The position numbers were made by a program, and so were the translations under genes. Below, piece by piece: positions 13,457 through 25,028 of a stretch of 64,000 nt of DNA. How positions within the stretch are numbered: the stretch's first letter is position 1; every line of letters starts with the position of its first letter. This DNA is from Costus lasius. Taxonomy: Eukaryota; Streptophyta; Magnoliopsida; Zingiberales; Costaceae. The notes under the pieces were generated by a model. It had not been told where the DNA came from. It did no database searches and saw only the letters and a list, made by a program, of their open reading frames with translations. Location: the NCBI GenBank assembly GCA_027563935.2, contig CM050449.1:12724501-12788500 (forward strand). Direction: 5' to 3'.

Positions 13457-14879
13457 CTAACTTTCGCTCCTGATTAGTGTTTGTCCTGAAGGCAAGATTT
13501 CTTCTGATGCTTAATAAATTGTCAGAGAAGAAAAATACGACACGAGATCGGCGAATTGGGAAATTGGAAAATTGGGAAAGGAAGACGAGGAGTAGATCTG
13601 GGAAAGGAAGATGAGGCGGCGGAGAATTGGGAAATTGCTTGCACAGGGACGCAATGAAGCGGACGGCGAAATACTAGTCAAAATTGCAGTTCAAGCACGG
13701 CGGAGAAAAAATGTTGTATGCACTTAAAACATACCTTGGGATGCGTTTTTACACGTATCCCAAGTTTCATTAAATGGTGGATGATGGCATCGCATATAGA
13801 GCGGAACAGACAATGAAAAATTGAGATTATCGTTTGACTAATTGCTTTGTTTACTTTTCCTTCATTCTCGTTTGACCAATTGCTTTGTTTACTTTTCCTT
13901 CATTCTAATTCTCGTGGAAGAACCGACGGCGTCGTGGCAAATCTGAATTCCTATCGGCGTGGAATGGCAGGCGCCGCCCTCGAAGATTGGGCAGCCCAAA
14001 GGCCAAAATGAAATACAAAGATCAATTTTGTTACAGGCATTTGGACTTAATTTGATTTGAAGTTTCCACCTTGTCAACTCTTGAGATGAACTGAAGCCCA
14101 AGTGAGAAAAATTGCAGCGGTAGATGAAAGGTTCCTCGTCAAAGATTAGAAAAAACAAAAAGGTTGGGCTTCTGATAAGAACGAACTCACTTGCGCGCTT
14201 CCTTTTTCCACGGACCAAAACTTGCGCAAATGCAATTTTTTGTAAATTAAAGCATAAGGGTTTATGATAAGACGTCGAAAAGTCTCCCTAAAGAATCACT
14301 TTGAAATCTTATCTCGATGATGGCTGCACAAATAACATATATTATCGAAGTGATAAGAGTCTTTTGATAATTAACTTCACTTTGGGAAATCAATTTTTAT
14401 TATTATCTACTTGAATGCCATCTTAATGACCATGCTCTACAGCTTCGCTTTCCTCAAATCACTCACATACTTGTCATCTCACACCATAACAATAACATGG
14501 CTGACATTGATGCCTGGGAGGGTACAGCCCATTGGTCAACTCTCAATCAAATGGGAAGATAAGTTCTAAGTTATGCAGGGTAAGACTAGGTAAGTTCTTC
14601 TACATAAGTCCAATTTAGACAATTTGGATATAAATTCCACTAAAGGTAAGCCCCACTACTGATTAGTTTCCAAATATTAGGAAGCCCTTTGAAGACTAGT
14701 AATCTTGGAATGGGACGAGTCAACATCTAATTTTTTTTATATAAAGCTCAAGACATCATTAGAGTTGATTTTATTTTTCGTTTAATAACTTCTTTGAATG
14801 AAAGCTAGACATGGCTAAGTTTAATAAGAACTCCGTCTGTGTTCTTCCATAGATTATTCTTTTTACACTAATATTCATG
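13457..14879. other. upstream region of the stress protein gene and intergenic DNA
   Basis: Should contain the promoter of the minus-strand stress protein gene. A tandem 38-bp duplication lies inside it. An open frame at 13,889-14,218 (-) has no recognisable domain. The remainder is AT-rich without clear features. Confidence 0.6.
13831..13906. repeat. tandem duplication of a 38-bp unit
   Basis: Two adjacent 38-bp units (13,831-13,868 and 13,869-13,906) beginning CGTTTGAC and ending TTCATTCT, with a single difference. They lie about 375 bp upstream of the stress protein start codon. Confidence 0.9.
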
Positions 14880-17080
14880 GCTATTTCAATAATTATCCTT
14901 GTCGGACGAGCGAACGAACAGCGTGAACTCGAGTCGTTGGACGAGCGAACGTGAGCCGAAGTCATCGAACGAACAGGGGAGCTGGCCGGAGTCAACAAAC
15001 GAGCGTAGGGGAGCTGAACGTGTTTGGCGAGAGTAGAGGTGAGAGCGAGCAAATCCAAAATCCGAAGAGAACCCTGCGGCTCAGCTGAACTCCCCATATA
15101 TGGCGACGGTTCGTCTCCCAGTAGCCAGCTCAGCCTAGGTGAACGAACCCCCATTCGCCATCTGATTCCACATTAATGATGCAAAGCACGCGGTGCCAGC
15201 GTGGCAACCATGTTGTCCGCCACAGCCCACGTCATCAGCTGACATGCTCCACGTGTCCGACCATAGTGTCACCCGTTGAAGCCGCGTTGCCAGCAGCATG
15301 CATGTGCGTTCCGTCGACCTCAGCAGCCCAGGCGTCACCGGCCTATGTCACTATCCGAAGAGCACCACGCGGCATCCTCTTCACTGCTCGAATTCGCTGC
15401 TGACCTCGTCTGCCGTGGAGTCACCATGGCCATGCTACCTTGTCGCCACGCGTCGTCGTCTGCCATAGTGTGCATCGAACCTTGCCTTGTTGCTCGAAGT
15501 CGCCGCCGACCTCGTCTACAACGCATCCGATCTCGCCGGATCCTCATCCCTTCATGCCTCCTCTCCGCATGCTCCATCCATCGATCCCACCACCGGCCAT
15601 CAGTCGCTCAAAATCCAACATCGCTTGCCGCCAATGCTCGCTGCCTCATTTCCTCACATGTGCCCTAATTCTCACTAGGCATAAATTGGCCTGATTTTGA
15701 CTCGATCAACGGCTTAATGTTGAAGGTGAAAATTGGGTCCTAATAGTAAGTGTCACGCCTAGAATTAGTGCCGATATTTTTTTTTCTTTTTTTTTGGCTA
15801 AAAAGGAGAGCCATGCACTGAAAGAGAATAGTCTCATAGATAGGACAAAATAGCACCTTGATGCTACTAGCAAATGTGAACACTCATGTTTTCTCCTAAC
15901 CCAACAAACAGCTAATACCATACGCAGATAGTGATGCACATGCACGAACAACAAACGCGACGCAGGGCATTGGGGAAGGGTCAGACACACAAGCAATAGA
16001 ATACCAACACAACATAGCACACACAGCAGCACCAATAGAAGCAACAAGGTCGCGAGCCCCAAATCGAGATTGTGCCAAATTTTGATCCAATTTGACTCGG
16101 TCAACAACTCAAGTTGACCAATCAAAATTGGGCCTAACAATAAGCATTATAATCTTAGTTTGACAATGTTTCTAATTGTTGCACTATTAATGCTAGTAAA
16201 TTGTAGTTATTATTTTAATTAATGATTGTTATTATTTGTAATTACTGTAGCTTTATTGTTTCTAAATAATTCTTCATCACAAATAATTCTTACCATTTGT
16301 GATGAAGAAGGTATCGCCGGCGCTCGAACACAAGCGAGCATATCACGAAAACACTACTCGAGATGTCGACCCACACCTGTCGACAAAGGAGAAGGGCTTG
16401 AAGTCGGTAAAGCTCGAATGGTGACGTGCTTGGCATAGACGTGTGAGGCGGCAATGCAAATCGAGAGAAGACGAGAGAAAAGGGGTTGTCAGCGATGAGG
16501 AGGAAAGATTAGGTTTAGATTTAATTTTTCCCATTTTGCATTTTAGTCCACAAGTTACATAAATTTAAAAAAGGTTCTTTCAAAAGACCATATGGATACA
16601 ACAATGACTTTAATTTAATCATCTTGTTATATTTAATTATAGACATGAGTAGCAATTTAATTTTATTTAATCATCTTGTTATGTTTAATTATATTCAGAA
16701 TTTTTTAATTTTATAGGGGATTATTAAGAAAAAATAAAAAAAATATTAGCATTAAATGCTAATGTTTTCACCCAAGGCTGATTAATGTTAAAGACTTGGG
16801 ATTAAGCCTTTAAAAGGGCTTGATCAAATCACTTGTGTTTGGCTTCTTATTCCTTTTGGATTTTGCTCTTTAACTTGTGGAAAGTTTGTCTAGTTAACTT
16901 CTTTGTCATGATTTTGCTCTTTAACTTGTGGAAAGTTTGTCTAGTCAACTTCTTTGTCACGCTCGTAGGAGAGAAATACTTGATTATATTATTGGGTGTT
17001 CAATCTAGATTAAATTCATACCAGAGTTTGATTTTTATCTTAAGATAAGATGTAATGCCCCTCCAAATTTTATTTCTCTA
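14880..17080 (+). mobile_element. dispersed repeat family X, copy 1 (probably LTR-derived)
   Basis: A long non-coding repeat. A GC-rich first part (about 14,900-15,680) with spurious open frames is followed by an AT-rich part (about 16,050-17,080). The second part is closely similar to 22,530-23,555: both share GAGCCCCAAATCGAGATTG, a TTTGTGATGAAGAAGGT hairpin region, and the tail GGAGAGAAATACTTGATTA. The GC-rich part also resembles 20,030-21,069. The GC-rich leader, lack of a coding domain and two copies suggest LTR-derived sequence. Exact ends and target duplications were not found. Confidence 0.6.
16861..16962. repeat. tandem duplication of a 51-bp unit inside repeat X copy 1
   Basis: Units 16,861-16,911 and 16,912-16,962, beginning TTTTGCTCTTTAACTTGTGG, are almost identical. 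The second copy of the repeat, at 23.3 kb, has only one such unit, so the duplication arose after the copies separated. Confidence 0.9.
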
Positions 17081-18946
17081 ATATCTTCTCTTTATTTATT
17101 TATATTTTAGAATATTAATCTAACATAATATTTTATTTTTATTAATCTAAATAAAATTTTAGACCAACAAAAAATTTATGGATCAATTATCTGTCTTTCT
17201 AATCTAATAGCTTTAGTTGAACTCCTCAAAATCTTATAGAGGGACGGTCTTTCTAACTAAAAACAACTTAAAAGTTAATTTCAATTAAAAAAATAATATT
17301 ATACACATATTAATGATTTGTGCATTAAATATTATGGAATGTGGTAATTCAAATATATTGCACAATGAATTAATTTGTGATATTATAAATCCTTAGCATG
17401 AAGGAATAATTAGTACCCAAGTGGCCAGGTAGAATCGGCTCCTCGGCGTGGGATCTCCGGTTACTCCTCTTTCGCTTCCTACAGTAAGCGAATGTGTTTG
17501 GCTACTGTCATGGACCCTGTCTGACATGGTCGGTTATGAGTGGGTCCACTTTGGGTTCAGGTAAACCCAGTTTGACTCGGCGACATCGGTATTCGGTAGA
17601 TCGTTGGCGTTGATCAGAATCATATTGAAACGGTAGAGATCTTTGCAAAGTCCTTGGTTGGGCTGGGAGTTGGTTCGGCTAATCTTCTTTGCTAATTGGG
17701 CCTAATCTCATAGTTATGACCATATTGCCTCTGTACGAATGTATTTGGACTAAAGTAAAGTATTGACTCAGGTGTACAAATATTAAAAAATTATTACAGT
17801 AACTCTCGGTATGTGACAGTAACCATATCACGCATGAGCAAAAGTGATAGCTCTCACGTTACTCTCACAAAGACGTATATACATATTTTCTTGACTTTGT
17901 GAGAATAAAATATAAAAATATGTACATTATCAGGAATTTAGTTGTAATGTGGTGTTAATGCACGGCCGACAGGTTGATCCTATAATTAAATTATATGATA
18001 TTTATGTTGGGTGGGGATTGTACCCAATCCATGAATTCAGCAACGTCGGTCGCACGGCATCATCAAAATAACGTGGAAATTAATTAACAAAACCAAGCGG
18101 ACTTGCAAAATCACGTGGAAGTTGGTATCATTTCTTTATATTTTATTATTTTTCTTTACCCTACATGTTCTAATAGACAATGATGGACCGAAAAATTTTC
18201 GGTCGCGGACGCCTGCAAAATTAGGCGGACGTGGATCCACACCGTCCACCTCCAAAAGTATTGTACAGGAATTTAAAACAGTGCACAGGGAAAAAATTAA
18301 ACGTAATTTTTTTTATTTTGAGATTCTCAATCATCACCAAGGAATGATGATGTGTAGGGAAGCTTAATTTTCTTTTTCTATTGAGCATTAAATGTTAGGA
18401 AAAAAATAAAAAAATATATGTGTTTACCAAAAAAAAAAATTGGTAAAACAAAATCAGAAAGAAAAAAAATGGATAAAAAAAATTTAGAAAATTTTTCTTT
18501 CTAATAGACACTGCCGGATGGTGCTTTTTCTATTGAACATTAAATAATAGAAAAAAAAAATTTCTGTGATTAAGCGGTGTTATTTTTTAAGAAATATTAA
18601 GGATGTGTTTAGTAGAAAGGATGAAAATTAGTGGTTTTTAAATTAAAAGAAAACAGATAATTTTTTTTTTCTTTTTCTAATAGACACTGACGGATCGTAC
18701 TTTTTCTATTGAGCATTAAATGTTCGAAAAAAATAAAAAAAATATTTTCAGCGATTAAACCGTGCCTTTTCTCTTTGCGGCTATCGTTAAAAGGCTTGGG
18801 ATTAAGCCTTTAAAAAGGCTTGAACAAATCCGATGTGTTTGCCATTCTCCACCCTTTCTCTTTTTCCAATCCTTTATCATCTTAGTTTTTCCCTTTTAAT
18901 TTTTGTTGCTGCTCATGGAAAGAGTATCCAGTTAACTAAAATATCA

Positions 18947-19061
18947 TACTCTTACAAGAGTCAAGATTTTCAACCGGAAACTGCAGTACTTTCAGGTTTT
19001 ATTTCTCTAATCTCTCTCTTTTTTATTTATTTATTTACATTTTAGAGTATTAATCGTATGA
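18947..19061 (+). repeat. direct repeat, first copy (partner at 19,918-20,027)
   Basis: About 110 bp beginning CTTACAAGAGTCAAG and including TTTCAACCGGAAACTGCAG recurs almost unchanged at 19,918-20,027, about 970 bp downstream in the same orientation. Confidence 0.85.
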
Positions 19062-19917
19062 TATTTTATTTTTTTTTGTGTTTGCTCTTTTTTTCTTCAA
19101 TTCTTTATCTAATCAATTTGTTTTTTTGTTGCTCCTTATGAAAAGAGTGTCCAGTCGTCTAAAATATTAAATTTCCACGACAATCCAAATTTTTTACCTA
19201 AGAACAAGAATGTAACTCTGAATTTTAGTTTTCTAATCTATTTTTTTTTATTTATATATATTTGAAAATATTAATCTTGTATGGTATTTTATTTATTATT
19301 AAATAAAAATATAAATAATTTTTATATTTTATTTTCTAATAATTTTTTTAAGAAAAAAAAGGTCAAGACACAAAAATGGAGTCATGTAGGACCCAAAACC
19401 CAGAATGCAAGTCCCATGTAGGGGACACAACACATAGAAAGCAGCAGAAGACACAATTCTGGTTGACGAGGGCGTGATCGGCAGGTGAGGCTGTCCTCAC
19501 CTCAACCTAACAAAATGAGTAGAAACCATCAAGACACTACACGCAGGCAGTAGTGCACACACGGAAAACAGTCGAATGGGAGATGCTGCACACAAGTAGC
19601 CGAGACAATAAAGCATAGAAACAAAACAAACATGCAAGTGGGAACAAAAAAAAGAGAGAAATACTTGATGCGCTGGAAGAGTGAGTGTGACGACGTTGAA
19701 AGCATGGAAGAGATGCGCTGGAAAATGGAAAGTTGACAGAGAGGGAGGAGGTCGCTGGAAGATGCAAGGAAACGTCGGAAAACCCCATAGGTCTAGAGGA
19801 ACGAAGCTATTACCTCGGCTGGATGTGACCATCGCTGCCGCGACACGCCGGAGAAGACGATGCCAAGCTCTGCTGAGCCGGAGAGGAAGGAAAGAGGAGC
19901 TCCTCCAAGCTGAACTA

Positions 19918-20027
19918 CTCTTACAAGAGTCAAGATTTTCAACCGGAAACTGCAGTACTTTCAGGTTTTATTTCTCTAATCTCTCTTTTTTTAATTTATT
20001 TACATTTTAGAGTATTAATCGTATGAT
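19918..20027 (+). repeat. direct repeat, second copy (partner at 18,947-19,061)
   Basis: Second copy of the 110-bp repeat. It abuts the start of repeat X copy 2, so it may mark an element boundary or a local duplication. Confidence 0.85.
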
Positions 20028-20029
20028 GA

Positions 20030-23000
20030 CTCCGGCGTGAACGGGAGTCATCAGACGAGCGAACGTGAACCGAAGTCATCGGATGTAAACAACAAAAAAC
20101 CAAAAGGAGAGGTTAAGTGGTTGCTTCGGTAGGACTCGAACTCGCTGGCTCTACTACTGCACAACGGATTGATGGAGAACCTAGATTAAATTCCTCAACG
20201 CTAAACCGCCCACCACACACCACACACCACTGAAAAAATCAGCAGCGAAAGATATGCCGACTCCTCAATGCCGAACTGCCCACACCATACCACCAATCAT
20301 CGGAGTCCACTAGTGATCCCCCTGATCCACGTAGCGGAGGGGGAGACCTTTCGGTTCTCTAAACCACCAGAGCTCGCCGGACTTCGCCGCCAAAGTCCGC
20401 TGGAGGATGCCGAACATCGATGGAGGGGGGCACGGTGCAGGAAAGCGGATGCCTGCGCATTTGCCTCGCACACCTGCAGCTGTGTCCTCACACGCGTCCG
20501 CTCCGCTCGCCTGGAAGCCGTGCGTGTCCCATAAGCCGAGCAGCCAGCTCCCTTCCTTTGCATACCCGGCTCAGGCGAGCCTTCCCCGCCCCGACATCGC
20601 CAGCCAACTGTCCACAAAGCTGCATCGTCCGTCGCTGCTTGCTACACGGCTGGCTTCCGAGCTCACGTCGCCTGACAAAACTGCTCGTGCGCGTGTCCCA
20701 GCAGCATTGGAACTCTAGAACGACACTTGCTTGTCAGTTCGCTCCCCAGGGAAGGAAGTCGTCCCCCTGCTCTTGGCGAACTTGCCAATGAAGATGACCC
20801 AGCCACGTGTTTGATCGAACCAGTGTCGCCGTTGTCACTACCAGCCAGATCACGCCACACGGCGTCGTCTCGTTGGCCAGTGAGTGCAGCCCATCTCATT
20901 GCCTAAAGTCGCCACTGACCTCGTCTGCAGTGCCTTAGATCTCACAAGATATGCCTCCGCTCCACGTGCTCCACGCGTCGAGCATGTCGCCGACCGTCAA
21001 TCGCCTATTGCCGGGCACCACTGCTTGAAGCAACTAGCGCTTGCCACTGAACGCCGACGCTGTCCGCTTAGAGGTGTGGCCATGGGCCAGGCCCGCCTCG
21101 GCCCGACTTATGGCGGGCCCGATTATAACTGTGCTGTGTCGTGTCGGGCACGGCACGACGGGAAAATACCCACCTGGGCCCGGCACGGCCCGCGGCACGT
21201 TTAGGCGTGCCGGCCTAGGCACGGTTCGGCTTTTGGCCGGGCCCGGATCCGGCACGCGGGCCAGATTCGGCCCGCGGGCTGAAACTGTTTATGCTTGCCA
21301 AAAACTCAAGTGACTCTTGTACTTGGTTTGTTTCGATATATTGCTCCGGCTCATCGTTGATATTATCACTATCCTCTTCACTATCACTTATTTCAAACTC
21401 ATCAACCTCTATCTCAATCTCAACCCCAGAAGGAGAGGGAGAAGCCAAAAATTCTTGTCTTGCATGATCAGATAAGTGGATAAAGTGTTCTTCAAACCTG
21501 AATACATCAATTCGTACAAGTTGACTAACACGTTCGATAATACTTAAAATAGTGATTCTCCATTGATCAACATTGAAGAAATTTAAGGTAGATGTAAGGA
21601 AGATTGAACGTTGAGAATTTGGTATAATGATAATTATCTTCACTCTTCTATTATCTATCATTTTTCTCTATGTCTCGTGCTCGTGCTCACCACGTGATAA
21701 TTATATTATAAAAGTAAATTAATTTAATACTTACTTGATCTTCTCCACGTCTAGTCACGTGGTGAGCACGAGGCATAGAAAAAAATGACTAGTCTAGACC
21801 GAGAGAGCATTGAATTCTTGATGGCTAAAAAGAAGCTTAAGTTTGAGTTCAATTAAGAAACTAATTGTAACTCAAGACTTAGAAAAGAGATTAAGAGAGT
21901 ATTAAGAGAGAATGAGAAATTATTCCAAAGATAGTTGGAAACTTATGTGAAGAAATGAGAGGGTTGGGGGGTCAATTTATAGGGATGAATTGGGTGTATA
22001 ATTATATATTTATACCCTATTTTTAATTATTAAAAGGGGCTAAAATGGTAATTTTATACCATAAAGATAATTATATCCCTAACTTTTAAATTTTTTTATA
22101 ACTATTATGAGGGCATTTAGGTAAAAATGCATGTTCATGTCGTGCCGTGCCTGGCCCGGCCCACGTACCGTGCCTGGCCCGGGTCCGTGTCGTGCCTGGC
22201 ACGGCCCGCGTGCCGTGCCTGGCCCGGGTCCGCGCCGTGCCTGGCCCGGCACGCCTGCGGGCCGTGCCCGGCACGCCTGCGGGCCGTGCCCGGTCCATGG
22301 GCCGCGAACCCTCGGCCCAGCACGACCCGAGCCGGGCCATGGGCCGCCCGCGGCCTGTTGACTTGGTCAACGGGCCGAGCCGGGCCATGGGCCGCCCGCG
22401 GCCTGTTGACTTGGTCAACGGGCCGTGCCGTGCCTAGCCCGTGTCGTGCGGGCCGCGGGCCGGCCCGGCCCGTTGGCCACCTCTATAGTCTGCTTCCTAG
22501 CCGAATGACGTCGCTGCCCCAATCTCTTGATCACGAGCCCCAAATCGAGATTGGGCCAAATTTTGATCCGATTTTGACCCCGATCAACAACCCAAGTTGA
22601 CCGATCAAAATTGAGCCTAACAGTAAGCATGATAGTCTTAGTTTGACATTGTTTCTAATTGTTGCATTATTAATGCTAGTAAATTATAGTTATTATTTGA
22701 ATTAATGATTGTTACTATTTGTAATTACTATAGCTTTATTGTTTTTAAATAATTCTTCGTCACAAATAATTCTTGCTATTTGTGATGAAGAAGGTGTTGT
22801 CGGCACTCGAACATAAGCGAACATACCATGAAAACACTGTTGGAGATGTCAATCCACACTTGTCGACAAAGGAGAAAGGCTAGAAGTTGCGGGAGCTCGA
22901 ATGGTGGCATGTTTGGCGTAGATGTGTGAGGCAAATCGAGAGAAGACGAGAGAAAAGGGGTTGTGAGCGATGGGGAGGGAAGATTGGGTTTAGATTTAAT

Positions 23001-23555
23001 TTTTTTTATTTTGCATTTTGGTCCACTAGTTACATAAATTTAGAAAAGAGTCTTTCAAAGGACCATGTGGACACAACAATGAGTTTTAAGTGTACTTTGC
23101 TAGCCACATAATATAGACATGAGTTGCGTTTAATTATATTCAGATTTTTTTTTAATTTTATAGGGGATTATTAAGAAAAAAATATAAAAATAATTTATTT
23201 AATCATTTTGTTATGTTTAATTGTATTCAAAATTTTTTAATTTTATAGGAGATTATTAAGAAAAAAATATAAAAAATAATATTAGCATTAAATGCTAACA
23301 TTTTGTTATGTTTAAGCCTTTAAAAAGGCTTGAACAAATCCCATGTGTTTGGCATCTTATTCGTTTTGATTTTTGTTGTTCCTTGTCGAAAGGGTGTCCG
23401 ATCAACTTCTCTATAGTCATGCTCGCAGGAGAGAAATACTTGATTATATTATCGGGTGTTCAATCTGGATTAAACTTATACGAGAGTCCGAATTTTTACT
23501 TTAAGATAAGATGTAATGTTCCTCCGGATTTTATTTCTCTAATCTCTTCTATGCA
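20030..23555 (+). mobile_element. dispersed repeat family X, copy 2, carrying a nested hAT-like element
   Basis: Second long copy of the repeat seen at 14.9-17.1 kb. A GC-rich part (20,030-21,069) is interrupted by the hAT-like element at 21,070-22,487 and continues at 22,496. The AT-rich tail at 22,530-23,555 runs nearly base for base with 16,050-17,080. Open frames in the GC-rich part are on several frames and strands and carry no domain, so I treat them as non-coding. Confidence 0.6.
21070..22487. mobile_element. non-autonomous hAT-like element, about 1.42 kb
   Basis: The ends are inverse: AGAGGTGTGGCCATGGGCC on the left and GGCCACCTCTATA on the right. They are bordered by an 8-bp target duplication with one mismatch (GTCCGCTT at 21,062-21,069, GTCTGCTT at 22,488-22,495). 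An 8-bp duplication is typical of hAT elements. About 200 bp inside the left end and 350 bp inside the right end are dense subterminal arrays of GGCCCGG/GGCACG motifs. The AT-rich centre has a 148-codon minus-strand frame (21,215-21,661) with an acidic stretch, but I do not recognise a transposase domain in it. Confidence 0.78.
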
Positions 23556-23720
23556 AAAGTACCCAACTTGTTGCTATCCTTACACATGTGACCATGCCTT
23601 ATCTGCAAAAGTATAGCTACTATAGTATCAAACTTGACTCACATGGTTGAAATATTTAGCTCAACCTAAGCCATGTAGACATAGACCACATGTAAGTTAA
23701 GCAATGAAACTAGCTATTGT

Positions 23721-24143
23721 TAGGGGTGAGCATTCGGTAATTACCGATTTACTGATTACTGATTTTTTTTTTTCATTACCGTTACTGATTATAAAATTAC
23801 TGATCGGTAATTTACCGATTTTACCAATTTACCGATTGGTAAAATCAGTAAATTACCGATTTTGCTATTGTTAATATTTTTTAATAAAATTAATAATTTA
23901 CTAAATTAAAATTTATTATTTACTAATTTTTACCGAAGATAAAGGTAAATTTACTATATCGTACCTTTGCCTTGATAAATAGGTAAATCAGCAAATTTAC
24001 CGAACCAAAATTTTTTTACCGTACCGTTTACCGAATACCGAAAATCATAATTTTTTTTACCGTTACCGATTACCGATTTTACCGAACCGATTTTACCTTT
24101 ATCTCTGATAAAATTGGTAATTACCTATTAGTGCTCACCCCTA
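23721..24143. mobile_element. hAT-type MITE, 423 bp, TTACCG/CGGTAA subterminal repeats
   Basis: Terminal inverted repeat TAGGGGTGAGCA at both ends. The 8-bp target duplication has one mismatch (GCTATTGT at 23,713-23,720, GCTATTAT at 24,144-24,151). The interior is packed with TTACCGATTT and its inverse, many times over. It has no coding capacity and lies about 0.9 kb upstream of cyclase copy 1. Confidence 0.85.
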
Positions 24144-24151
24144 GCTATTAT

Positions 24152-25028
24152 CACGCTTCTTATTCCTTACAAGTTGTAGTTATTAGTGCAAAATAAATAA
24201 AAGATAATTTGCTAAATTTATTGTTATAACAAAGAAATATTTGGTTTAGTTGATAATTATAAGTTATAGTAAATGATAATAAATAAAAATTATATATGGT
24301 GCTCAAAAATAAATTATCAATAACCTTGCTCAAAATTACAATTACTTATATTTATAGTTTTTTAAAAAGATAATAAATAGTGATAGAGCTCCACAGAATG
24401 GAGATAGAGCTCATAATATGGAAGAATGACACTCTATGTCATATTACAAGACAAAAGAACATCTTTTGCAATTATATTATTGTACATCCATACGCTCGTA
24501 GCTGGGAGATTTGTTAGTGATTGTGCTTATCTTGGATAATTTTTTTACAAAAGATAACTCGATATACTATTTTTATATTTATATTTTATTTTTTAAAAAA
24601 TTTAATGCTTTGAATAATATTCATTATTCTAGATGATAGAGTTCTCATGTAAATAATCTTATTCTCGATGCAAAACTATAGTTCTATCCACCAAATTCTC
24701 AATTTCCGTTATTTTTGCTTTTTTATTTGGTCAATTCCTACGGCCTACCCGAGTAAAACTGTTCCAAGTACCAGCGCAACGCCGGTGGAGATTTCTTTGA
24801 CTGTTCAACGCCCGAGCACCGCGGTTGTTTACATGTTTGTCGTTTTTCTTTGTGGAAAGACATAATTAATTCAAGAATGTAGAATCTTGTCCCTCACGGT
24901 TGAATGAGACGTTATGTTATCGTTTCCTCTATAAGTGATCCCCCTGCAAATTACAATGCAGATTATTAATTGTAATCAAACTTGCGCATACGTACTGCCT
25001 TGAGAGAGAAGGTCCGAGGGAGAAGATA
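24152..25028 (+). promoter_or_regulatory. upstream region of cyclase copy 1 with candidate TATA box
   Basis: AT-rich DNA between the MITE and the start codon. A TATAAG box at 24,930-24,935, in CCTCTATAAGTG, lies about 95 bp before the chosen ATG at 25,029, a sensible core-promoter spacing. No further element is certain. Confidence 0.4.

Larger units (their letters stand above)
17081..20029. other. repeat-rich intergenic region
   Basis: No gene recognised. It contains partial copies of the AT-rich part of repeat X (around 18,780-19,300, recognised by AAGCCTTTAAAAAGGCTTG), a motif near CTATTGAGCATTAAATG repeated at about 18,380, 18,530 and 18,705, and a 19-bp palindrome centred near 18,195 (GACCGAAAAATTTTCGGTC). 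These look like layered transposon debris. Confidence 0.55.

Noticed and set aside
15135..15694. Several overlapping open frames in the GC-rich block
   Set aside because: Frames on both strands, no domain, and the block belongs to repeat X, with a relative near 20.9 kb; GC-rich DNA keeps frames open by chance.
20120..20200. tRNA-like segment (GGACTCGAACTCGCTGG resembles an inverse T-loop)
   Set aside because: No acceptor stem, D-arm or anticodon arm could be folded; at most a degenerate SINE or tRNA-derived scrap.
20268..21313. Open frames of 70-120 codons in the second GC-rich block
   Set aside because: Low complexity, Pro/Ser/Ala/Arg-rich, mutually overlapping, inside repeat X copy 2 and the hAT subterminal array.
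21215..21661. 148-codon frame inside the hAT-like element as a transposase
   Set aside because: No hAT dimerisation domain or zinc finger seen; the C-terminal part reads through the subterminal repeat. It may be a decayed leader at best.
22086..22600. Repetitive Pro/Gly/Arg/Ala-rich proteins of up to 157 codons
   Set aside because: They are the GGCCCGG/GGCACG array of the hAT element read in several frames.
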